Below, piece by piece: positions 53,947-64,000 of a stretch of 64,000 nt of DNA. Made by a program: the position numbers and the translations under genes. The first letter of the stretch is position 1. Every line of letters begins with the position of its first letter. The stretch is taken from assembly GCF_001750145.1 (NCBI RefSeq), contig NZ_CP015732.1:3658001-3722000 (forward strand), given 5' to 3'. The DNA is from Arthrobacter sp. U41. GTDB lineage: Bacteria; Actinomycetota; Actinomycetes; Actinomycetales; Micrococcaceae. Under the pieces are notes generated by a model. That model had not been told where the DNA came from. It was given only the letters and a program-made list of their open reading frames with translations, and did not search any database.

Positions 53947-55227
53947 TCAGGCGGGCGGGACGACCCGGCTCAGCTCGGCGCTGATGCGGTCGATCACGGC
54001 AGCCGCAACGTCGGATTTTGAACCCGACGCCTCTTGGCGTTCGGAGCCGGACCGGGAAAGGATGACTACGGAGTTGGTGTCCTCGCCGAAGACCTTGTCC
54101 TCCCCCACGTGGTTGACCACGAGCAGGTCGCAGGCCTTGCGGCGCAACTTGTCCGCGGCGTAGTCCAGGACGTCGCCGTCGGCGTCGCCGGTTTCGGCCG
54201 CGAAGCCGACGATCAGCTGGCGGCGGGAGGCGGCATCCCGGATTTCGACGAGCTCGCGCAGGATGTCCGGGTTCCGGACCAGCGTGATGACGGGATCGGC
54301 GACGTCGTCGCGCTTCTTGATCTTCGTCCCGGCGACATCCGCCGGACGGAAGTCCGCGACGGCGGCGGCCATGATGATGACGTCGGAATCGGCGGCGGCG
54401 TGCAGGGCGGCCTTGCGGAGCTCCAGGGCGGTCCCCACCTTGACGACGTCCACGCCGGCCGGCGGCATGACGTCCATGTGGGCGGCCAGCAGCCGGACCC
54501 TGGCGCCGGCTTCGCGGGCGGCGGCAGCCAGCGCCACCCCCTGCTTGCCGGAGGACCGGTTTCCGAGGAACCGGACGGGGTCCAGAGGTTCGCGGGTGCC
54601 GCCGGCGCTGATCGTGACCGTGAGGCCGGCCAGCGGTCCCCTCGGCGCAGCGAGCGTGGCATCGGATGGCGGCAGCGGGACAGTCGCGGGCACCGCCGGC
54701 GCACCGGCAAGGGCCAGGGCCGCGTCGAAGATGGCATCGGGCTCGGGCAGCCGGCCCGGCCCGGAATCCGAGCCGGTCAGCCTGCCGGAAGCGGGCTCCA
54801 CCACCGTGACGCCCCGGCTGCGGAGTGTCTCGACGTTGGCCTGGGTCGCCGGATGCTGCCACATCTCGGTGTGCATGGCGGGGGCCATCAACACCGGGCA
54901 GCTCCCGGCCATGAGCAGGGTGTTGCTCAGGAGGTCGTTGGCCTGGCCGGTGGCGGCGCGGGCCAGCAGGTCCGCGGTGGCGGGGGCCACCACGATCAGC
55001 TCGGCCTCGTGGCCAAGGCGGACGTGGTTGACGGTGTGCACCTCGTCGAAGACGCTGTTGCTGACCGGGTGCCCGGACAGCGCCTCCCACGTGGCGACGC
55101 CGACGAAGCGGGTCGCGGCCTCCGTGGGGATGACTGTGACGTCGTGGCCGGCTTCAGTAAAAAGCCGGAGGAGCGACGCCACCTTGTAGGCGGCTATCCC
55201 TCCCCCGACTCCGAGGACTATGCGCAC
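53947..55227 (-). CDS. coaBC: Bifunctional phosphopantothenoylcysteine decarboxylase/synthetase
   Basis: 426 residues. CoaC part (1-180): ILGVGGGIAAYK-type flavin strand (RIVLGVGGGIAAYKVAS), HTVNHVRLGHEAE with the active-site His, and APAMHTEMW. CoaB part (195-426): TISAGGTREPLDPVRFLGNRSSGKQG, AAAVADFRP, TKIKK and a final acidic segment. It carries out two steps of coenzyme A synthesis in the cytoplasm. Order gmk-rpoZ-coaBC-metK is conserved in the phylum. Confidence 0.96.
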   Translation of the reverse strand: MRIVLGVGGGIAAYKVASLLRLFTEAGHDVTVIPTEAATRFVGVATWEALSGHPVSNSVFDEVHTVNHVRLGHEAELIVVAPATADLLARAATGQANDLLSNTLLMAGSCPVLMAPAMHTEMWQHPATQANVETLRSRGVTVVEPASGRLTGSDSGPGRLPEPDAIFDAALALAGAPAVPATVPLPPSDATLAAPRGPLAGLTVTISAGGTREPLDPVRFLGNRSSGKQGVALAAAAREAGARVRLLAAHMDVMPPAGVDVVKVGTALELRKAALHAAADSDVIIMAAAVADFRPADVAGTKIKKRDDVADPVITLVRNPDILRELVEIRDAASRRQLIVGFAAETGDADGDVLDYAADKLRRKACDLLVVNHVGEDKVFGEDTNSVVILSRSGSERQEASGSKSDVAAAVIDRISAELSRVVPPA

Positions 55228-55253
55228 GTGAGACTCCGTCTGCGTCTGCGGAA

Positions 55254-55514
55254 CTACTCTGCAGGTTCGATCGGAGTGGAAACGAGCTTGCCTTCGTTGA
55301 TTTCGCGCAGCGCGATGGAGAGCGACTTCTCGTTCAGCTTGGTGTCGACCAGCGGGCCGACGTACTCGAACAGGCCCTCGTGCAGCTGGGCGTAGTAAGC
55401 GTTGATCTGGCGGGCGCGCTTGGCGCCGAAAATCACCAGTCCGTACTTCGAATCGGCAGCCTTCAGCAGCTCGTCGATCGGCGGGTTGATGATGCCTTCA
55501 AGGTTCGTGGACAC
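55254..55514 (-). CDS. rpoZ: RNA polymerase omega subunit
   Basis: 86 residues, GTG start with GGAGA before it. The core [33 protein letters not shown] and [15 protein letters not shown] matches omega, which helps assemble beta prime. It sits 39 bp after gmk and 26 bp before coaBC. Confidence 0.95.
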   Translation of the reverse strand: MSTNLEGIINPPIDELLKAADSKYGLVIFGAKRARQINAYYAQLHEGLFEYVGPLVDTKLNEKSLSIALREINEGKLVSTPIEPAE

Positions 55515-55553
55515 GAATTCTCCAAATTCTAACGGGCCGATACGTCCCGGCGC

Positions 55554-56126
55554 CTAGCGCGGGTTCGGGGTCAGCCCCATGAGTGAAACAAGCTCGTCCG
55601 CTGCCCGTCGAACGTCATCATTGATGACGGTGTGGTCAAACTCCGGTTCAGCGGCAAGTTCTAGTTTAGCGGTTTCCAGCCTCCGCTGCTGTTCTTCGGC
55701 TGTTTCCGTGCCGCGGCCCACGAGGCGGCGGACCATTTCGTCCCAGCTCGGGGGCGCGAGGAAGACAAACTGCGCCTCCGGCACCGCCTGCTTGACCTGC
55801 CGGGCGCCCTGCAGGTCAATCTCCAGCAGCACGGAACGGCCGTCGGCAATCGCAGCGTCCACGCTGCTGCGCAGCGTGCCGTAGCGGTTGCGTCCGTGGA
55901 CCACGGCCCACTCCAGCAGTTCCCCGTTTTCGACCAGGGAATCAAATTCCTCGGCTGACTTGAAGAAGTAGTGGACGCCGTCGATCTCGCCGGGCCGCGG
56001 AGGGCGCGTGGTCGCCGAGACGGAAAGCCAGACGCCGGGATAGTTGTCCCGGATGTAGGTGGACACTGTGCCTTTACCAACAGCCGTCGGGCCGGCGAGG
56101 ACTGTCAGTCCCGGTTTGTTGCTCAC
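55554..56126 (-). CDS. gmk: Guanylate kinase
   Basis: 190 residues, GTG start. P-loop [15 protein letters not shown] at about 8-22 (the usual GPSGVGK varies slightly), the GMP-binding [21 protein letters not shown], and the lid residues [17 protein letters not shown]. It converts GMP or dGMP to the diphosphate with ATP. Confidence 0.96.
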   Translation of the reverse strand: MSNKPGLTVLAGPTAVGKGTVSTYIRDNYPGVWLSVSATTRPPRPGEIDGVHYFFKSAEEFDSLVENGELLEWAVVHGRNRYGTLRSSVDAAIADGRSVLLEIDLQGARQVKQAVPEAQFVFLAPPSWDEMVRRLVGRGTETAEEQQRRLETAKLELAAEPEFDHTVINDDVRRAADELVSLMGLTPNPR

Positions 56127-56150
56127 ATATTCCTTCGGGCGGGGTTGGAG

Positions 56151-56486
56151 TCAGCCCGGTGGACCGGGCTGTTTGTCGTCTATAAAATCTACCAGCGCCC
56201 GGCGCTGGTGAATTCCCAGGCCGCGGACCCGCCGCGAGGCCGCGATCCCGAGTTGTTCCATGATCGCCGCGGCGCGCACCCGCCCGATGCCGGGCAGCGC
56301 CTCGAGCAGTTCCACGATCCGCATCCGGGCGATCGCATCGTCGGTCTGCCCGGCACTGAGCAATTCCGCGATTGTCAGGGTGCCTGACTTTAGGCGGTCC
56401 TTGGCTGCGGCCCGGGTGGTCCTGGCGGCGGCGGCCTTCGCGAGGGCGTCGGCACGCTCCTGCGGAGTGAGGGGTCGCAAACTCAC
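56151..56486 (-). CDS. mihF: Actinobacterial integration host factor
   Basis: 111 residues from GTG 56486, six bases after GGGAGG. Long N-terminal basic helix (RADALAKAAAARTTRAAAKDR), then the helix-two-turn-helix part LEALPGIGRVRAAAIMEQLGI and a final basic RRVRGLGIHQRRAL. A small DNA-bending protein of the chromosome, needed in mycobacteria and for phage integration. It lies 24 bp before gmk. Confidence 0.95.
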   Translation of the reverse strand: MSLRPLTPQERADALAKAAAARTTRAAAKDRLKSGTLTIAELLSAGQTDDAIARMRIVELLEALPGIGRVRAAAIMEQLGIAASRRVRGLGIHQRRALVDFIDDKQPGPPG

Positions 56487-56680
56487 TGAATGCCTCCCTG
56501 CGTTGTCGGACGGACCGCACACGGCCCGTCCGGACGGGCCGAACAGTGCCCCGGCCGGTACCGCGGACTTGTCCTGAACCTACCGTCTCGGCCTGGCAGA
56601 AATCAATGGACAAGTTCCGCTGCGCAGCCCCGTTGACGCGCGGCCCCGGCCCTGGGCGCAGCCGGATGTGCCGGCGGCGT

Positions 56681-56806
56681 TCACTGCGGCTTGAGTTCGC
56701 CGTAGAAGTACGATGCTGTGACGCCGCCGTCCATGAGGAAGTCGCTGCCGGTGATGAACGCGCCGTCCCTGCCTATGAGGAGCGCGCCGCAGTCCCTGCC
56801 ACCCGG
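56681..56806 (-). pseudogene. 3' remnant of a short-chain dehydrogenase
   Basis: About 40 codons in one frame read ALLIGRDGAFITGSDFLMDG, then GVTASYFYGELKPQ and a stop. This is the C-terminal end of an SDR enzyme (the ITGS...MDGG strand-loop), with the NAD-binding part missing. It begins within 10 bp of the pyrF stop. It is a decayed or deletion-truncated gene between two conserved ones. Confidence 0.65.
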
Positions 56807-56815
56807 GGGTCTGTC

Positions 56816-57674
56816 CTAGGCCGCGCGCAGCTCCTCAAGGGTCCGCCGGGCGGCGTCACGCAGGTCCTGGATCCGCGGTCCGGCACCGAGGATGTCCCGG
56901 CTTGAGGTGCCCAGCACCTGGCCGTAGGCGCTGCCGAAGGTGCGGCGCAAGTCCGCTGCCGTGGCGCCCTGCGCACCGAGTCCCGGGGCGAGGATCGGGC
57001 CGCGCACCGCGGCGAGGTCCAGGTCAAGGTCCGTGAGCGCGGAGCCGACGGTCGCGCCGACGACGAGTCCGGTTGAACCCATCTCCCCCGGGTAGCGCCG
57101 GTTCTCCGCGGCTGCCGCCCGGACGATCCGGCGGGCCACGGAATCCGCGCCGCCAACGTGCTGGACGGAGGCGCCCTCAGGGTTCGAGGTCAGCGCCAGG
57201 ACAAAGACGCCGCGGCCGGTCTGTGCCGCGAGGTCCAGGGCCGGCCGGAGCGATTCGAAGCCCAGGTACGGGCTCAGTGTGACCGAGTCAGCGGCCAGGG
57301 CCGAACCGTCGCGCAGCCAGGCATCGGCGTAAGCGGCCATGGTGGAGCCGATGTCGCCGCGCTTGGCGTCGGCAATGGTCAGGACCGAGGCCTCCGCCGC
57401 TGCGGCGAGGACGCGTTCCAGGACGGCTATTCCGGCCGAACCGTGCCGCTCATACAGCGCTACCTGCGGCTTGACCGCGGCAGCGAGCGGAGCCACCGCC
57501 TCCAGGACGCAGAGCGAGAAGCGCTCCAGCCCGGCGAGGTCGTCGTTCAGTCCCCAGCTCTGGAGCAGGGCCGGGTGCGGATCGATCCCGACGCACAACG
57601 GACCGCGGTCCGCCATGGCCCGGCCCAGCCGGGAGCCGAAGGACTCCCGGCCGGTGGGGTCAGTGGTGACAGTC

Positions 57675-57682
<8 letters not shown>
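56816..57682 (-). CDS. pyrF: Orotidine 5'-phosphate decarboxylase
   Basis: 288 residues from ATG 57682, overlapping carB by 8 nt. Active-site motif [20 protein letters not shown] with Asp-Lys-Asp at about 95-102; the length and [10 protein letters not shown] / [11 protein letters not shown] segments fit the longer actinobacterial form. It makes UMP from orotidylate. Confidence 0.96.
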
Positions 57683-61030
<3,348 letters not shown>

Positions 61031-61031
<1 letters not shown>

Positions 61032-62281
61032 TACTTCTTGTCCTCAGTCTTGGATTCGGTGGAAGTTTTGGAGGCTGCCTTCTTGGTGTCCGCCATCAGG
61101 TCGATGAAGCGGTCGAAAAGGTAGGCGGCGTCGTGCGGGCCGGCGGCGGCCTCGGGGTGGTACTGCACCGAGAAGGCCGGGATGTCCAGGCAGGACAGGC
61201 CTTCGACGACGTCGTCGTTGAGGCTCACATGGCTGACCTCGACGCGGCCGAAGCGCTCCTCGGGGGCCTGGGTGGCGCCGTCGAGCGGGGCGTCGACGGC
61301 GAAGCCGTGGTTCTGCGAGGTGATCTCGACCTTGCCGGTGCGGCGGTCCATCACGGGCTGGTTGATCCCGCGGTGGCCGTAGCGCAGCTTGTAGGTGCCG
61401 AAGCCCAGGGCACGGCCCAGGATCTGGTTGCCGAAACAGATGCCGAAGTAGGGAATCTTCTCGTCCAGGACCGAGCGGAGCAGCTTGACCTGGTTGTCGG
61501 CGGTCGCGGGGTCCCCCGGGCCGTTGGACATAAAGAAGCCGTCGGGGTTGACGGCCTGGACATCGGCCAGGGTCGCGGTGGCCGGCAGCACGTGCACCCG
61601 GACGCCGCGCTCGGCGAAGCGGATGGGGGTCATCCGCTTGATGCCGAGGTCGATGGCGGCAATGCTGAAGCGCGGTTCGCCGTCCCAGCCCCAGTCCTTC
61701 GGTTCCACGGTGTAGGCCTTGTCGACGCTGACTTCCTCGGCCAGGCGTGAGCCTTCCATCGGGGCGCTCGCCAGGACGGTGTCGACGAGTTCCTTGTCGG
61801 TGGCCCGGACGGCGTCGCCGGAGAAGATGCCGGCGCGCATGGTCTTGTGCTCGCGGAGGTGGCGGGTGATGGCGCGGGTGTCCACGCCCTGGATGCCGAC
61901 GATGCCCTGTTCGACCAGTTCGTCGTCGAGGCTGCGTTCGGAGCGCCAGTTGGAGGGGCGGCGGGCGGCGTCGCGGACGATGTAGCCGGCCACCCAGATC
62001 CGCCGGGACTCGGCGTCGTCCTTGTTCACACCGGTGTTGCCGATGTGCGGGGCGGTCTGGACCACGAGCTGGCGGGCGTAGGAGGGGTCCGTGATGGTTT
62101 CCTGGTAGCCGGTCATGCCGGTTGCGAACACGGCCTCGCCGAGCGCGGTTCCGGTGGCGCCGTAGCTGGTGCCGCGGAAGATCCGGCCGTCCTCGAGCAC
62201 GAGGGCTGCGGGCGTGGATGCTGCTGCGTTTGATGTCATCTGGTTCGGGTCCGTCACGTTGTTACTTTCCACTATCGGCAT
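61031..62281 (-). CDS. carA: Carbamoyl-phosphate synthase small subunit
   Basis: 416 residues. N-terminal CPSase domain ([17 protein letters not shown]), class I glutamine amidotransferase in the second half: [25 protein letters not shown] with the nucleophile Cys, and [13 protein letters not shown] with His and Glu. Starts: ATG 62281 overlaps the upstream gene; GTG 62257 or ATG 62239 would be shorter and none has a clear ribosome site. It makes ammonia from glutamine. Confidence 0.96.
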
Positions 62282-62780
62282 TGGCCTGAGGGGCCGCGGG
62301 GATCAAATCTTGCAGGGCGTTGAGGAGGGTGGTTTTGTCTTCGGCGTGCCGGGTGCGGAATCCGGAATCCAGTTCGCGGGTGCCGAGCATCCAGCTGAGC
62401 ACCAGCAGCCCGTCCTTTTCGACGAACTTTCCGGCCATGCCGCTTTCCTGCCGCACCCCGGTGAGCCTGGCCGCGGGGATGAAGACCGGGCCGGCGCCGG
62501 AGCGGTCGAAGAGCACGCCTTCCGGGTGGACGCTCAGTTCGGCGTTGGTGCGGATGCCCAGATTGTGGACGGCGATCCGGTCCAGCCAGTCACCGGCTGT
62601 GGTGGAGGCGACGTACTGCCCGTCGGCTGCTGCCAGCGGCGCGCCCAGTTCCGCGGGGATCTCCGGCAGCGGGTCGACGTCGGCCTGGCGGCGCAGGCGG
62701 TTCCGCCAGCCGACCGCCAGCATGGCGAAAATGCCAACGGCGAGGGCCAGCATCAGCAGGAAGAAGGGAAGTTTGTCCAT
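62262..62780 (-). CDS. Membrane-anchored protein of the pyr operon (PH-like, unknown)
   Basis: 172 residues from an ATG at 62780 that overlaps the pyrC stop. One membrane helix [20 protein letters not shown] at about 4-23, then a basic RNRLRRQAD and a cytoplasmic domain with strands [14 protein letters not shown] and [16 protein letters not shown], which look like a PH-type fold. It is a conserved neighbour of pyrC and carA in these genera. The function is not known. Confidence 0.8.
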   Translation of the reverse strand: MDKLPFFLLMLALAVGIFAMLAVGWRNRLRRQADVDPLPEIPAELGAPLAAADGQYVASTTAGDWLDRIAVHNLGIRTNAELSVHPEGVLFDRSGAGPVFIPAARLTGVRQESGMAGKFVEKDGLLVLSWMLGTRELDSGFRTRHAEDKTTLLNALQDLIPAAPQANADSGK

Positions 62781-64000
62781 CAGTTGCTGCCCGCCGCCGC
62801 GGTGCCGGAAAACTCTGTGTTCTCCGGGAGCCACCGGTACGGGGTGTTGAGCTTGCCGTCGAGGACGGTGGGGTGGCCCTTGAAGAATGTCGCCACCACC
62901 TTGCCGGGAAGTTCCCGGCCGGCAAACGGAGAGTTACGGCCCATGGTTGCCATCTTAGAAGGGTCCACGGTCCAGCGCGCAGCCGGGTCCACCAGTGTGA
63001 CGTTGGCGGGCTCGCCGGCGTCGAGCGGGCGGCCCTGGTCGGCCAGCCGGCCGATCGCGGCCGGAGCGGCGGAGGTGACGCGGGCGAAGTCCGCCCAGCC
63101 CATCAGCCCGGTTTCGATCATGGTGTGCTGCACCACCGACAGCGCGGTTTCCAGCCCGGTCATGCCCATGGCCGCCTGGGCCCACTCGCATTCCTTGTGC
63201 TCGCTCGGGTGCGGGGCGTGGTCGGTGCCCACGACGTCGATCGTGCCGTCGGCCAGTGCGGCGCGCAGGGCCTGGACATCGGCGTCGGTGCGCAGCGGCG
63301 GGTTGACCTTGTAGACCGGGTCGTAGCTGCGGGCAAGTTCGTCCGTGAGCCAGAGGTGGTGCGGGGTGACCTCGGCCGTGACGTTCACGCCGCGGGACTT
63401 GGCCCAGCGGATGATCTCCACGGACCCGGCGGTGGAGACGTGGCAGACGTGCAGCCGGGAGCCGACGTGCTGGGCGAGCAGCACGTCCCGGGCAATGATG
63501 CTTTCCTCGGCGACGGCGGGCCAGCCGGTGAGTCCGAGGACGGCGGAGACCTCGCCCTCGTTCATCTGCGCGCCGGCGGTGAGCCGGGGTTCCTGCGCGT
63601 GCTGGGCCACGACGCCGTCGAACGCCTTGACGTATTCCAGTGCGCGGCGCATCAGCACGGGGTCGTGGACGCAGATGCCGTCGTCGGAGAAGACCCGGAC
63701 CCGGGCGCGGGAGTCTGCCATGGCGCCGAGTTCGGCGAGCTGCTCCCCCGCGAGGCCGACGGTGACCGCGCCCACCGGGCGGACGTCCACCCAGCCGGCG
63801 GTGCGGCCCAGGGTGAGGACCTGTTCGACGACGCCGGCGGTGTCCGCCACCGGCGTGCTGTTCGCCATCGCGTGCACGGCGGTGTAGCCGCCCAGGGCCG
63901 CGGCGCGGGTGCCGGTCTCGACCGTTTCGGCGTCTTCGCGGCCGGGTTCGCGCAGGTGGGTGTGGATGTCCACCATGCCGGGCAGGGCCACGAGTCCGGC
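62780..64000 (-). CDS. pyrC: Dihydroorotase (partial at right edge)
   Basis: At least 407 residues; the extreme N-terminus lies beyond the window. Metal-binding [20 protein letters not shown] near the start, [12 protein letters not shown]-type [17 protein letters not shown], and [16 protein letters not shown] with the catalytic Asp. Type I long dihydroorotase; ring closure of carbamoyl aspartate. It leads the operon segment pyrC-PH-carA-carB-pyrF. Confidence 0.95.
   Translation of the reverse strand, partial: AGLVALPGMVDIHTHLREPGREDAETVETGTRAAALGGYTAVHAMANSTPVADTAGVVEQVLTLGRTAGWVDVRPVGAVTVGLAGEQLAELGAMADSRARVRVFSDDGICVHDPVLMRRALEYVKAFDGVVAQHAQEPRLTAGAQMNEGEVSAVLGLTGWPAVAEESIIARDVLLAQHVGSRLHVCHVSTAGSVEIIRWAKSRGVNVTAEVTPHHLWLTDELARSYDPVYKVNPPLRTDADVQALRAALADGTIDVVGTDHAPHPSEHKECEWAQAAMGMTGLETALSVVQHTMIETGLMGWADFARVTSAAPAAIGRLADQGRPLDAGEPANVTLVDPAARWTVDPSKMATMGRNSPFAGRELPGKVVATFFKGHPTVLDGKLNTPYRWLPENTEFSGTAAAGSN

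Overview
The window is high-GC DNA (average-GC patches only in parts of the first 27 kb) from an actinobacterium. The best guess is a member of the Micrococcaceae such as Arthrobacter or Pseudarthrobacter. The guess rests on the core order pyrC-carA-carB-pyrF-mihF-gmk-rpoZ-coaBC-metK-priA, on an actinobacterial integration host factor (mihF), on a PriA that lacks helicase motifs, and on several genes that look leaderless (a TANNNT box 6-7 nt before the start codon). No rRNA or tRNA gene and no CRISPR array was seen, but I could not scan for these by computer.

Region 1, about 1-26,937: accessory DNA, read as one integrated mobile island that runs off the left edge. Its right end is a large serine integrase gene sitting inside comEC, which is cut in the middle of its conserved AVSG motif. 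Behind the integrase come two small excisionase-like HTH proteins, a 206-residue protein and an SF3 (phage/plasmid D5-type) helicase, linked by overlapping start and stop codons. Next are a MobC-like protein, a MOB relaxase, a possible oriT and an array of GTAGCAC repeats that could be a replication origin. Further left the island is a patchwork of cargo and wreckage: an hsdR remnant, a proline iminopeptidase-like hydrolase, a cupin, an IS3-family insertion that splits a SnoaL-like gene with a 4-bp target duplication, small HTH and hypothetical genes, an XRE-ImmA/IrrE protease paired with a PIN-domain protein, a nuclease-like EEP protein, a potassium channel, a GIY-YIG protein, a lipoprotein, a chimeric junction of two truncated genes, two paralogous small proteins with an internal duplication that flank an FtsK-like ATPase, a Phd antitoxin with a broken toxin, and at the edge the start of a Mrr-helicase restriction protein (type ISP-like).

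Region 2, about 26,888-34,458: chromosomal backbone on the minus strand. It has interrupted comEC, comEA, a DUF222/HNH protein, a DegV-family protein, and leuS. leuS is preceded by a leaderless eight-residue peptide rich in Leu codons and an intrinsic terminator, which reads as a leucine attenuator.

Region 3, about 34,912-41,774: a plus-strand operon of two HME-type RND transporters with a small lipoprotein between them, probably a metal or toxicant exporter adapted to a monoderm cell.

Region 4, about 41,837-50,304: glycerol uptake and catabolism (glpK, glpF, glpD) with a divergent SorC-type regulator, then an aldo/keto reductase, an alpha/beta hydrolase and a glycosyltransferase.

Region 5, about 50,323-64,000: minus-strand housekeeping genes for pyrimidine synthesis (pyrC, carA, carB, pyrF), nucleotide and coenzyme supply (gmk, coaBC, metK), RNA polymerase omega, mihF and priA, with one degraded dehydrogenase tail between mihF and pyrF.
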